A DNA stretch of 64,000 nucleotides from Paraburkholderia sp. IMGN_8 (lineage in GTDB: Bacteria; Pseudomonadota; Gammaproteobacteria; Burkholderiales; Burkholderiaceae): contig NZ_CP150901.1 in assembly GCF_038050405.1 (NCBI RefSeq), positions 558,001 through 622,000 on the forward strand. Reading direction: 5' to 3'. Below the pieces are notes generated by a model. The model had not been told where the DNA came from. It was given only the letters and a program-made list of their open reading frames with translations, and made no database searches. The position numbers were made by a program, and so were the translations under genes. Of this stretch, positions 27,324 through 35,718 are shown piece after piece (the first letter of the stretch is position 1; the number at the start of each line of letters is the position of its first letter).

Positions 27324-27335
27324 GCTAACGTGAGC
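27324..27335 (-). promoter_or_regulatory. putative LacI-family operator, site 5
   Basis: GCTAACGTGAGC, a 10/12 match, about 120 bp upstream of the LacI start, suited to autoregulation. Its centre is 66 bp from site 6. Confidence 0.55.
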
Positions 27336-27357
27336 TCGTTTGCATAGCCAGATTTAT

Positions 27358-27386
27358 TTGACGCCCGGAAAAACGCCCATTATCAT
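27358..27386 (+). promoter_or_regulatory. sigma70 promoter toward the MFS-FAH genes
   Basis: TTGACG (27358-27363), 17-bp spacer, TATCAT (27381-27386). Start expected near 27393, inside operator site 6. Confidence 0.6.
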
Positions 27387-27389
27387 TAT

Positions 27390-27401
27390 GCTAACGTTAG
27401 C
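27390..27401 (+). promoter_or_regulatory. putative LacI-family operator, site 6 (perfect palindrome)
   Basis: GCTAACGTTAGC, fully self-complementary, extended to ATGCTAACGTTAGCGCAT. Being 4 bp after a -10 hexamer, a bound repressor would exclude RNA polymerase. Confidence 0.7.
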
Positions 27402-27825
27402 GCATCAGAAGAACCGGGCGCGTCGGTAATCGCGGCGGCCAGCGTCGAAGTCGATTCGCCATTGGCCGGCTAGGCGGGGAGAGGAGGCGGAAGCCATGTT
27501 TGAAGAGGGATCCTTGCGGTTCCATGTCGAAAAGTGGTTTGGGCGAACAGCCATTTCGTCATTGGAGGTGAGCCGCGTCAGGCCCGCGAAGCTGGGAAGA
27601 AATAGATGTGTCCAGGTCGTGTCGTCGCAATCGGAGAACCGCGTGACGATATTTTTCTTCCAGCACGGCGACGGTCGATGGAGCGTCTTTCCGCCGCCGA
27701 CCCGTCGCGCCACGCTGACGTTCTCAAACCGCTAACAACACGCAGCATCGAATTTCGCTTCAGTATCGCGGCCTGCATCGACAGGACCGGCGACTTAATA
27801 AACGCAATACAAAGGAGACACCACG

Positions 27826-29109
27826 ATGAATGCCCCTCGGCATGACGTTCGCTATGAACGCGGGACACTTGCGCTGCTCGGCATTGGGTTTGGACTGGTC
27901 GGCTTCGACCGCTGGCTGCTCGCTCCGCTGTTTCCGCACATCATGCACGACCTGGGGCTGAACTATTCGCAACTGGGCAGCCTCGTGGGAATACTGGGCG
28001 TCGCGTGGGGCCTTTGGTCAATCGCCATGGGACCGCTTGCAGACCGCATCGGCCGGAAGAAGATTCTTGTGACGACGATGATCGCCTTCTCGGTGTTGTC
28101 GAGTCTTTCCGGATTGGCGACAGGCTTTCTCAGCCTGCTGCTGTTGCGCGCCGCAATGGGCGTCGCCGAGGGCGCATTCACGCCGGCGAGCATCGCCGCG
28201 AATAGCGAGGCTTCGCTGCCGGCGCGCCGCGGACTCAATCAGGGCATACAGATCAGCATGATCCCTTTAATGGGTCTCGGCTTCGCGCCTATCGTCGCCA
28301 CGCAATTGCTTGAGATCGTCCCAAACTGGCATTGGGTGTTCACGCTGTCGGCCGTGCCCGGCTTCATCGTTGCAGCGCTGATCTGGCGCTGCGTGCGTGA
28401 TCGCGATACGCCCACGGTCCACACGTCGCGGGAACCGGTCGATCGGCCGCGCTGGACTGAGCTCTTTGCAAGCCGCAACGTCGCGGTCGCCACCCTCGCC
28501 ATTCTTTGCGCAATGAGCGGGATATTCGTGATTGGCGCGATGGTGCCGACGTACCTGGTTTCAGTTGTTCATCTCGACATGCGGAGCATGGGATTCGTCG
28601 CGTCGGCAGTGGGATTCGGCGGCTTTATTGGGTGTTTTGCGCTTGCCGGTCTCTCGGACTTCATCGGACGCCGTCCGACTGCCTTGATCGGGTTTGTCTG
28701 TGCGGCCGCTCTTTTGTATCTGTTTTCGTGCACGGGTCCCAATCCGACGATGCTGTTCATTCTGCTGTTCGGTGTCGCGATGTTCTCGATGGGTCTGTTG
28801 AGCCTGCTCAGTGGTCCGATCGCGACAGAGGCCGCACCCGTCGGACTCATTGCATCGACGATCGGTTTCGTGTCGGGCGTGGGCGAGACGTTTGGCGGCG
28901 GGGTTGCGCCGGTCATCGCAGGTTTCATCGCCCAGCATTTCGGCCTTGCACGTACGCTCGATTTCGCGCTTTACAGCCTGGCCACCGGAGCAGTGGTCGC
29001 GTTCTTCCTCATCGAAACCGCGCCGCGCAAGCGCCGTGATGGAGCGGCACAGGCGCAGCCGGCCGCGGACGGCATCGGCGGTGTCATCGCGCGTAACGGC
29101 GACGCATGA
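27826..29109 (+). CDS. MFS transporter
   Basis: A 427-aa major facilitator with about 12 hydrophobic segments. The loop 2-3 signature is GPLADRIGRKKILV and the equivalent in the second half is GLSDFIGRRPTALIG. AAAGGAGACACC precedes the ATG. Probably proton-coupled uptake of an aromatic or carboxylic acid, judged from its place beside the LacI gene and an FAH enzyme. It shares the operator type found in front of the porin, so it may carry the same substrate across the inner membrane. Confidence 0.9.
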   Translation: MNAPRHDVRYERGTLALLGIGFGLVGFDRWLLAPLFPHIMHDLGLNYSQLGSLVGILGVAWGLWSIAMGPLADRIGRKKILVTTMIAFSVLSSLSGLATGFLSLLLLRAAMGVAEGAFTPASIAANSEASLPARRGLNQGIQISMIPLMGLGFAPIVATQLLEIVPNWHWVFTLSAVPGFIVAALIWRCVRDRDTPTVHTSREPVDRPRWTELFASRNVAVATLAILCAMSGIFVIGAMVPTYLVSVVHLDMRSMGFVASAVGFGGFIGCFALAGLSDFIGRRPTALIGFVCAAALLYLFSCTGPNPTMLFILLFGVAMFSMGLLSLLSGPIATEAAPVGLIASTIGFVSGVGETFGGGVAPVIAGFIAQHFGLARTLDFALYSLATGAVVAFFLIETAPRKRRDGAAQAQPAADGIGGVIARNGDA

Positions 29110-29160
29110 GCTCGCGTTCGAGAAACACACACGCTCGCTAACACCAATACGACTACTGCC

Positions 29161-30138
29161 ATGCTTCCAGTACTTGTCAACGTTTCATTCGCCCATTGCA
29201 CGCCGTTTCCAGCGTTGTCTACCGATACGCATGCACTTGCGTTGGCCTATTGGGCGCCTGTGGGCTTGCGCGGGGCGGACTGCATCGGGACCTTCTTGCA
29301 TGAGTGGGACGCAAACGCGGCTTTGCTAAAGCAGATCTCCGACGATCCCGCGACTGCTGACGGAATCACAAAGCATGGCATGCCGCTTTCGAGCTTTCGC
29401 ATGCATGCTCCAGTCGCACCACGCCAAGTCTATTGCACGATCGGCAATTACCGCAGCCAACTCCTGCAAGCCGCTCTCGATGCGGACGACGGACCGGATG
29501 GTCCCGGCGCCGCCGGACGCCGCACTGCCTTGCTGAATTCCGTTGAAACGCGGCGCCGCGATGGCGCTCCATACATCTGTCTAAAAGGTCCTGCCTACGT
29601 TTCAGGACCGAATGATTTGCTGCCTGTTTCGCGCGATCTCAAGACGCTCGACTGGGAAGTGGAGATTGGTGTCGTGATCGGCAAAAGCGCAGTACATGTC
29701 CGCGCCGAAGATGCGCTCGACTGCATTGCCGGCTATTGTGTCGTCAATGACATCACGTTGCGCGAGCGGGTATTTCGTCAGGACGCACCCGCGTTGGGCA
29801 CGGACTGGCTGCAATCGAAATCGCGGCCGGGCTGGCTTCCTGCCGGACCGTGGATGGTTCCCGCATGGAATATCGCCGATGCACAACAGCTCAGGTTATG
29901 GCTTCGTCTGAACGGATCCTTGATGCAGGACGGAGTAGCCAGCGACATGATCTTCAGCATTAGCGAGCAGATTGCCTATCTTTCGAACTTCACGCGGCTC
30001 GAGCCCGGCGACCTGATTTGCACCGGTGCGCCAGCCGGCCTCGGCACCCACTATGGACGCTACTTGCGCCCCGGCGATGTCGTCGAAGCGGGCATTGATG
30101 GTCTCGGTTCGCAGCGATTGACGTGTACCGAGGTTTAA
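29161..30138 (+). CDS. fumarylacetoacetate hydrolase (FAH) family protein
   Basis: A 325-aa FAH-family enzyme, distinct from the one at 8623-9408. An N-terminal domain of about 80 residues is followed by YCTIGNYRSQ. Metal ligands are in DWEVEIGVVIGKSAV and YCVVNDITLRERV, and the chain closes with LEPGDLICTGAPAGLGTHYG. It lies 51 bp after the MFS gene. The two FAH proteins in one inferred regulon could act on successive ring-cleavage intermediates; substrates are unknown. Confidence 0.85.
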   Translation: MLPVLVNVSFAHCTPFPALSTDTHALALAYWAPVGLRGADCIGTFLHEWDANAALLKQISDDPATADGITKHGMPLSSFRMHAPVAPRQVYCTIGNYRSQLLQAALDADDGPDGPGAAGRRTALLNSVETRRRDGAPYICLKGPAYVSGPNDLLPVSRDLKTLDWEVEIGVVIGKSAVHVRAEDALDCIAGYCVVNDITLRERVFRQDAPALGTDWLQSKSRPGWLPAGPWMVPAWNIADAQQLRLWLRLNGSLMQDGVASDMIFSISEQIAYLSNFTRLEPGDLICTGAPAGLGTHYGRYLRPGDVVEAGIDGLGSQRLTCTEV

Positions 30139-30206
30139 GTACTTCTTAACCTGAAACTTCGTAGTTTGCAGAAACCAACAACATGGATTTCAAAGAGGAG
30201 ATCATC

Positions 30207-30557
30207 GTGCATAAATGTTCACGACAATGGGTCGCAGCGTTGCTCATATCGGCCATGCCGCTTGCGGCGCAAGCACAGGGGGTGGCGGCGAGCGCCCCCG
30301 TACAGTCGCAGCCCGACATGACGCCGGCTTCGGCGAGCAAGGCTGACAGCAAGGCACAGAAGCAGGCGCTCAAGGCGCAATGCAAGGCCGAGAGAAAACA
30401 GGCGCGTCAGGTGAGGAATGCGGAATTGCAGAACCTTCAGCGCAACGGCTATGGACCGCAGGCAGCGCCTGACCAGTATCCCGAGAACCTGTTGAATGCC
30501 GAGCGCAAGTCCGCGCCTCAGAAGACAGCGCCGGCAGTGCCCGCATCTTCGAATTGA
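30207..30557 (+). CDS. small secreted/periplasmic Ala-Gln-Lys-rich protein
   Basis: About 116 aa from a GTG at 30207, which is 8 nt after AGAGGAG; the in-frame ATG at 30183 lacks a site. A signal peptide (VAALLISAMPLAAQAQ) precedes a low-complexity charged region (ADSKAQKQALKAQCKAERKQ), predicted helical. No family recognised. It lies 34 bp before the cytochrome b561 gene, so the two are probably co-transcribed, but a role in electron transfer is only a guess. Confidence 0.65.
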   Translation: MHKCSRQWVAALLISAMPLAAQAQGVAASAPVQSQPDMTPASASKADSKAQKQALKAQCKAERKQARQVRNAELQNLQRNGYGPQAAPDQYPENLLNAERKSAPQKTAPAVPASSN

Positions 30558-30591
30558 TCGACTCGGTTGGACGAACCATAAAGGAGTTGAA

Positions 30592-31179
30592 ATGGAAAGG
30601 AGACAATACACGTCCATCGCGAAGATCCTCCACTGGACGATGGCGCTGGCGATCATTTGCGCATGGATTGCGGGGTACTACTCCAGCACGCTGAGCCTTG
30701 CGCAGAAGATTCAAACTGACAGCATCATGCTGCACAAGTCGATCGCGACGATTACGCTGTTCCTGCTGGCGGCGCGGATTCCATGGCGGCTCACGCACGG
30801 GGCGCCCGCGGCGTCATGCGGAGTGCCATCGCTGGAGCGCGCCGCAGCGCGCGTTGGGCACTTGCTTCTCTACTTATGCATGCTTGCGCTGCCATTGTCG
30901 GGATGGCTCTGGAGTTCGGCGGCGGGATTCAAGATTCCGGTGGCCGGCCTGTTTTTCTTGCCGCCATTGATGGATAAGACGCCTGCGCTTGTACCCATCT
31001 TCAAACAGGTGCACATCTACCTCGCGTATGCCATCGCTATTCTGGTTTGCGGACATGTATTGATGGCGTTGAAGCACTACTTTGTGGATCGCAGCGATTC
31101 TCTCGAGTCGATGTTGCCGTCCTGCTTTGTCCGCCGGCGCGATGGCAGCGAGCAGAAAGAGCGTATCTGGCCGGTATGA
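30592..31179 (+). CDS. cytochrome b561-family membrane protein with altered C-terminus
   Basis: A 195-aa four-helix membrane cytochrome. [19 protein letters not shown] holds the first haem His, [20 protein letters not shown] and [19 protein letters not shown] give helices 2 and 3, and [22 protein letters not shown] the fourth with His pairs (cited parts: [23 protein letters not shown]). AAGGAGTTGAA precedes the ATG. The last residues (ERIWPV) and the TGA lie in sequence matching etfA, so the original 3' end was replaced by recombination near 31166. The haem helices are intact, so the protein may still work. Confidence 0.82.
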   Translation: MERRQYTSIAKILHWTMALAIICAWIAGYYSSTLSLAQKIQTDSIMLHKSIATITLFLLAARIPWRLTHGAPAASCGVPSLERAAARVGHLLLYLCMLALPLSGWLWSSAAGFKIPVAGLFFLPPLMDKTPALVPIFKQVHIYLAYAIAILVCGHVLMALKHYFVDRSDSLESMLPSCFVRRRDGSEQKERIWPV

Positions 31180-31304
31180 AAGACTCGAAGGTGATCGTCG
31201 CGATCAACGAGGACCCGGAAGCGCCGATTTTTAGCGTCGCCGATTATGGTCTGGTGGGCGACCTGTTCACGGTCGTGCCGGAGTTCGAGGCAATTCTGTC
31301 TTAA
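31166..31304 (+). pseudogene. etfA 3' remnant (third copy)
   Basis: The frame here reads [21 protein letters not shown], then [23 protein letters not shown] and a stop. This is the last ~45 residues of EtfA, closer in its tail to copy 1 (VGDLF.VVPEF) than to copy 2. It lacks a start and most of the gene. The similarity begins in the final codons of cytochrome b561 and continues into the following small-ORF remnant. Confidence 0.85.
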
Positions 31305-31345
31305 GTATACGTCGAGGGGAAAGTCCAAGTCGGATGAGGTGACAC

Positions 31346-31541
31346 GTGAGCAATTTGGATGATATGAGGCATGTCAGAGCGGCGGCGGCTTTAGCCGCTA
31401 ACGCCGAAGATGCCTCCATTTGGCGGTGGTTACGTCGCCACGGATAGCAGCTTCGATAAAGCCATCCGGATCGCGAGGGAAACCGTAAAATCAAAGAAGA
31501 CCATATCGCAGCGCCCAGCGCGGAGCAGACGCGCCGCTTGA
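31346..31541 (+). pseudogene. damaged copy of the 8227-8502 small ORF
   Basis: It starts with GTG at 31346 in the same context as the intact ORF and matches its first 28 codons (HVRAAAALAANAEDASIWRW). Then 77 bp present in the intact copy (8313-8389) are missing. The frame shifts and ends at TAG 31445-31447. Homology without frame resumes to 31541. Confidence 0.8.
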
Positions 31542-31835
31542 TCCAGATGGTCGTTTCAGCCGCAGGAAAGCTCTGAGGCCGTTTCCGAGCTTAGGCTACA
31601 TTTGGACGTGCCGCGGTTAATCTCTTCGGCGGATGTCATCCGTACCGTGGCAGATACCGCCACTGGACTGCCAGCGTCCGGTCTGCGAACGGCGGATTCA
31701 AGCAGCCGTTGAGCTTAATTTCTCGACGGGCGGCTCCGGCCAGACAGCGGACCGTCGCACGACGACGGTCGCCGGCGCAGAAGCGGTGCGCGGCCCTACG
31801 CGATATAAAGACGAAATCGCTTGACGTAGCGCTGC
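31542..31835. other. non-coding stretch before panB
   Basis: About 294 bp in which I see no gene, repeat or convincing signal. Confidence 0.5.
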
Positions 31836-32672
31836 TTAAAAGCAGTGTTCCGGCGCAGGGAAGCGATTGTCCTTCACTGCCTTGATATAGGCGCGGATCG
31901 CTCCTTCGATGCTCGACTGCCCGTCCATGAAGTTACGCACGAAGCGAGCGGTCTTGCCGGGGAACACGCCCAACATGTCGTGCATCACAAGCACTTGCCC
32001 CGAACAGTCCGGACCGGCGCCAATACCGATGGTCGGGATGTCTAGCATCTCCGTCACCTCCTTGCCCAGTGAGGTCGGGATGGCCTCAAGAAGGAGGAGA
32101 GATGCGCCTGCCGCCTGCAGTGCCATAGCATCGGCTTTCAATTGCTCTGCGTCTTCCGTTTTTTTGCCCTGTACCTTGAACCCGCCGAGTCGATGCACGG
32201 ATTGCGGCGTCAGGCCCAGATGAGCGAAAACTGGTACGCCACGCTCGGTGAGAAATTTCACGGTATCGACCAGCCAGGCGCCTCCTTCGAGTTTGACCAT
32301 ATGCGCACCTGCCTGCATGAGTTTCACTGCATTGTCGAATGCGGACTGCGGAGTTGCATAGGTACCGAATGGCATGTCAGCGGCCACCAATGCAGATCGG
32401 TTCCCTCGGGTGACGGACGCTGTGTGATAAGCAATATCCGCAAGCGTGACCGGCAATGTCGTGCTGTGCCCCTGCAACACATTGCCGAGCGAATCCCCCA
32501 CTAGCAGCACATCAACACCGCAGCGGTCCATCAGCGATGCGAAGCTGGCGTCGTAACAGGTCAGCATCACAATCTTTTCGCCCGCACTTTTCATGTTCAA
32601 TAGTGAAGGCGCAGTGACCGCTTTGCTGCGCACGGTGCTCTCGCCTTCTTGAAGATATCCCGACATATTCAC
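31836..32672 (-). CDS. panB: 3-methyl-2-oxobutanoate hydroxymethyltransferase
   Basis: This 278-aa ketopantoate-forming enzyme uses 5,10-methylene-THF in pantothenate synthesis. Motifs: [29 protein letters not shown] with the metal-binding Asp, [11 protein letters not shown], and AHMVKLEGG, with [18 protein letters not shown] further on. No panC lies nearby, although panB and panC are often adjacent, so this may be a second copy in a rearranged region. It is flanked by the etfA remnant on one side and a thioesterase gene on the other. Confidence 0.93.
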   Translation of the reverse strand: MNMSGYLQEGESTVRSKAVTAPSLLNMKSAGEKIVMLTCYDASFASLMDRCGVDVLLVGDSLGNVLQGHSTTLPVTLADIAYHTASVTRGNRSALVAADMPFGTYATPQSAFDNAVKLMQAGAHMVKLEGGAWLVDTVKFLTERGVPVFAHLGLTPQSVHRLGGFKVQGKKTEDAEQLKADAMALQAAGASLLLLEAIPTSLGKEVTEMLDIPTIGIGAGPDCSGQVLVMHDMLGVFPGKTARFVRNFMDGQSSIEGAIRAYIKAVKDNRFPAPEHCF

Positions 32673-32984
32673 TACCCGATGTTAAAAAAGTTCACACTTG
32701 TCGCGTGTTGGCCGAGCTTCCAAAGAGCAGGTCGGGCTCATGCCACGTTCGACTGGGTTCAAGTTGCCATCGCCTGACGCTCGAGCGCGGAGGGACATGA
32801 TAAAAGACTATGTCGCGCTCCCCGGATACGAAGCAACACTTTGTGTTCGCTCCTGAGACGTCGACTGAGTGCTTCGGGCCGGTATTGCACCTATCCCAAC
32901 GGGCCGAGTGCGGCTCCATACCGGAGCTCATCGGAACCACCGAACTCGTCTCGCCAGGCTGCGCCGGCTGCCGTCAACCTGGTC
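32673..32984. other. gap between panB and thioesterase genes
   Basis: About 312 bp. Short open frames on both strands show no ribosome site or recognisable family. The panB promoter must lie here, but I see no clear hexamers. Confidence 0.5.
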
Positions 32985-33428
32985 CTACTTCTCCACCTTG
33001 TCGTGCATCACCATAATCGTTTGTTGCATCAGTGCACAAAGCACTTCATGGCCGTCCTTGACGGCGAATACCTCTGCCTGAGTGACGATTAGCGTACGAC
33101 CAGGACGGACAACCTGGCCGCGGGCGATCAGGGTTTCGCCGTCGGCCGGAGCGACCAGATTCATCTTGTACTCGACGGTCAATACAGAGGCACTGGCCGG
33201 CACCGTGGTCATCGCAGCGTAGCCGCCTGCCGAATCGGCAATCATGCCCACCACACCGCCATGTACAAAGCCGTGCTGCTGCTCGACGCCGCTCCAAACA
33301 GGTAGGTGAATTTCAGTGCGGCCGTGCTCGATCACGGGCAAGGTCGCCTGGATCAGCGCCATAGCATTCTGGCGCGTGAAGCTGGCGCGGACGCGCTCGG
33401 CGAAGAGGGGGTCGGGAGTATGTGCCAT
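32985..33428 (-). CDS. PaaI/hotdog-fold thioesterase
   Basis: A 147-aa single hotdog domain. The central helix motif is HGGVVGMIADSAGGYAAMT, where family members hold the catalytic Asp/Gly pattern, followed by LTVEYKMNLVAPADGETLIA. Members hydrolyse acyl- or aryl-CoA thioesters. ATG 33428 is chosen over the longer frame because the family begins near PDPLFAERVRASF. It stands alone, so the substrate cannot be inferred. Confidence 0.82.
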   Translation of the reverse strand: MAHTPDPLFAERVRASFTRQNAMALIQATLPVIEHGRTEIHLPVWSGVEQQHGFVHGGVVGMIADSAGGYAAMTTVPASASVLTVEYKMNLVAPADGETLIARGQVVRPGRTLIVTQAEVFAVKDGHEVLCALMQQTIMVMHDKVEK

Positions 33429-33553
33429 AAAGAGCGATTGTATTGGTAAATTCCCCGCCATGGCGCGACGCGAGCGGCTGCGTCGCCGATGACGCGACCG
33501 ACAGCACTACGGACGCATGTGGCGATTGCTTTTGTTTGGCGCACTCGCGTGAG

Positions 33554-34495
33554 TCATTCTTCTTGCGCCAGCCGCACGAGTATGTCGGCTAGGGCACGAA
33601 TCTTCGGCTGAGCCGCGCGTTGAGATGGATATACCAGAAAGTACGACGCACTGTTTTGCACCACCTCGCGAAACGGCGTCACCAGGGAACCTGCAGCGAG
33701 TCGTTCTTTTGCCATGCGTGGATCGCCGATTGCAACCCCATGACCTTCTGCCGCGGCAGTGAGCGTCAATTCAAGCGTATCGAATACAAGTCCACGCCGG
33801 GCATTGATGTGCGTCGCCCCGACACCATCAAGCCAACCACGCCATTCCGCATAACCAGGTCCAGGATGAAGCAGCGTGGCGTCCGCTAGATCGGCGACCG
33901 ATTTCAGAGACGCAGCTAATGCGGGTGTGCACATTGGCGCGAGCGTCTCGGCAAACAGCGGTACCGCTTCTACGCCCACCCACTGTCCGGTGCCACGCAC
34001 GACAATGGCGTCGACATCCGGCGCGCTGAAATCCGGCATGTCGTCAGCAGATGTCGAGATGCGCAGTTCAGTGCCGCCCAGCGCATTGTTGATATCTGCC
34101 AGCCGTGGAAGCAACCAGCGAATCGCAAACGTGGACGGTAACCGCACCGTGATCACCGACGCCGCGCCATGCTGAATTGCAGAATGCTGAACGAGCTGCG
34201 TCAGCACGTGGACTGCCACCGTAAGCAGCGTGTCCCCCTCTGCGGTCAATGCCAGCCCCGACGCGTGGCGCACGAACAGCGCACATTGATAGTGCGCTTC
34301 CAGTTGCTGGATCTGCCGACTGACCGCTCCCTGCGTGCGGCACAGATGATCCGCGGCCTTACTCACGCTGCCGAGAGACGCCGCAGCGACGAACGCCTGA
34401 AACCCAGCTAGCGACGGCAGCGGGCGGGTCAGATCAGCCAGCGGGTATGTTCCGGTTGCATACCCGCCTTGCGAATATTTCGATTGTTCGGTCAT
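33554..34495 (-). CDS. LysR-family transcriptional regulator
   Basis: A protein of about 313 aa with a GcvA-like LysR helix-turn-helix (LPSLAGFQAFVAAASLGSVS; LCRTQGAVSRQIQQLEAHYQ) and an effector domain. ATG 34495 is taken; 34519 is possible. It is divergent from the SnoaL-like gene with an 83-bp gap, so it probably regulates that gene. Effector unknown. Confidence 0.84.
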   Translation of the reverse strand: MTEQSKYSQGGYATGTYPLADLTRPLPSLAGFQAFVAAASLGSVSKAADHLCRTQGAVSRQIQQLEAHYQCALFVRHASGLALTAEGDTLLTVAVHVLTQLVQHSAIQHGAASVITVRLPSTFAIRWLLPRLADINNALGGTELRISTSADDMPDFSAPDVDAIVVRGTGQWVGVEAVPLFAETLAPMCTPALAASLKSVADLADATLLHPGPGYAEWRGWLDGVGATHINARRGLVFDTLELTLTAAAEGHGVAIGDPRMAKERLAAGSLVTPFREVVQNSASYFLVYPSQRAAQPKIRALADILVRLAQEE

Positions 34496-34578
34496 TAGCG
34501 CGTCGCTATCGTGTTTCAACTAGGGGCGTGCTCGTTCGACCGGGCCGCATCTTTAACGAATTATCGGAGGTTACTGTG

Positions 34579-34974
34579 GTGTCGTCGCCGGAATTACTCT
34601 ATACGCAGCAGGTTCGCACCTACCTCAAAGAGCTGGAGCGCGGCGACGTCGCCGCGATCTGCGCACTGTTTGCGCCGGATGCACAGATTTTCTCGCCGTT
34701 TCTCGGTTGGATGCAAGCGGCGCCGTTCTTTGCCAAGGTCAGCGAAGCGTCCGGAGAGAGCACGATTACGCCTATCGATATCTGCGTCAGCACAACGGGC
34801 GCCAGGCGTGCGACGGGTTACTTCATCTACGATTGGGTGCTGAAAGACGGTTCCGCCGTGCGCTTCGAGTGCGTCGATGTGTTCGAGTTCGACGCCAACG
34901 GGCTGGTCGAGCGCATGATAATTGTGTACGACACTTATCCGATCCGCAGCACCGTCGGCGATAAGTACGCGTAG
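34579..34974 (+). CDS. SnoaL/NTF2-like protein
   Basis: A 131-aa alpha+beta-barrel protein: YTQQVRTYLKELERGDVAAI as the first helices, ALFAPDAQIFSPFLGW, then strands YFIYDWVLKDGSAVRFECVD and LVERMIIVYDTYPIR. A GTG at 34579 lies 8 nt after GGAGG (GTG 34576 also possible). The frame extends to 34447 but there overlaps the LysR start region. The fold serves many small-molecule enzymes and binding proteins, and no specific role can be given. Confidence 0.7.
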   Translation: MSSPELLYTQQVRTYLKELERGDVAAICALFAPDAQIFSPFLGWMQAAPFFAKVSEASGESTITPIDICVSTTGARRATGYFIYDWVLKDGSAVRFECVDVFEFDANGLVERMIIVYDTYPIRSTVGDKYA

Positions 34975-35036
34975 TGTGGACCGCACATGCTCGCGCTGCA
35001 TGTGCCTGAAACACATGCACAGAGGTGATTGAACCG

Positions 35037-35345
35037 TGACGCAGTGCCGCGCTGGGTGGACATGTGTTGCGCTGTTCCGGCTGTGCACAGGTCGAGGTCG
35101 CCTACAACTCGTGCCGCAACCGCCATTGCCCCCAGGTGCCAGGCGAGCGCCGCACGCCGCCGATCCGGGGCGTGTGGGCGCACAGACCGGTGCCACGCTC
35201 GTGCTGCATAAGTGGGGCTCGGCACTGACGCATCATCCACACTTGCATGGCATTGTCCCGGCGGGGGCCTGTCGCACTATACCTACCGCGTCGCCATCTC
35301 CAACCAGCGGCTCCTCGCGCTCGTGCACGACGCGGCTAACATACG
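35037..35345 (+). pseudogene. IS91-family transposase remnant
   Basis: Three pieces in different frames are recognisable: SAALGGHVLRCSGC with YNSCRNRHCP (zinc-binding N-terminus), GATLVLHKWGSALTHHPHLH (the HHPHLH metal/catalytic region) and LSHYTYRVAISNQRLL. Frameshifts and internal deletions separate them, and the C-terminal Tyr region is missing. Dead element. Confidence 0.8.
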
Positions 35346-35470
35346 TTGGGGTGAATCCTGAGTCCACCCCGATTCAAGCAGCGATCGAACGCGGGATAAC
35401 CCCTAAGGCGCACGCCGATGACCGTCTTGCCCGTCCTGTCACGGCTTCTTCATTCACCTTAACAAGATCG

Positions 35471-35485
35471 TTAGCTCGGAGATAA
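35471..35485 (+). promoter_or_regulatory. LysR-type box, copy A of the malonate promoter module
   Basis: TTAGCTCGGAGATAA aligns with the TTAxCC-n3-GGxTAA dyads found at 47479-47493 and 48628-48642. Confidence 0.5.
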
Positions 35486-35505
35486 CGAATTCCCGCCGGG
35501 CGTAA

Positions 35506-35534
35506 TTGAACCGATGCCGCTCGCACCATAGACT
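35506..35534 (+). promoter_or_regulatory. sigma70 promoter, copy A of the malonate promoter module
   Basis: TTGAAC, 17-bp spacer, TAGACT; the same hexamers and spacing as in front of mdcA and the chimeric kinase. Confidence 0.6.
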
Positions 35535-35560
35535 CGATTCAAGTTTCCAGCGAGAGTGGT

Positions 35561-35718
35561 ATGTCCAATCAAAGTCCGTCCCATTCCGGCTCTGCCACCC
35601 GCCTTGCGGAAAAACATCGCCGACTGCCGCCCGTCGGTTCGATCACGGATGACGTGGTATTGCCGATCGACTGAATCGTGGGCGTCGTTCGAAACCTGAT
35701 TTCGCCGGGCGATATGGG
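35561..35718 (+). pseudogene. mdcA 5' fragment with nonsense codon
   Basis: It starts ATGTCCAATCAAAGTCCG and reads AEKHRRLPPVGSITDDVVLP, clearly like MdcA (AEKHRRLARVASIADGVVLP). It then hits TGA at 35672-35674, while MdcA-like sequence continues in the same frame (NLISPGD against NLIAPGD) to about 35718 before similarity stops. About 53 codons of an extra mdcA remain. The divergence suggests an old paralogue rather than a fresh duplication. Confidence 0.75.

Larger units (their letters stand above)
27207..27825. other. control region between LacI (-) and MFS (+) genes
   Basis: A 619-bp gap. It has two LacI-type palindromes and one strong promoter toward the MFS gene, leaving an untranslated leader of about 430 nt. 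A 79-codon open frame at 27496-27735 has no ribosome site or family resemblance and I do not call it. Confidence 0.6.

Noticed and set aside
27496..27735. 79-codon frame in the MFS leader
   Set aside because: No ribosome site, no recognisable family, basic shadow-like composition.
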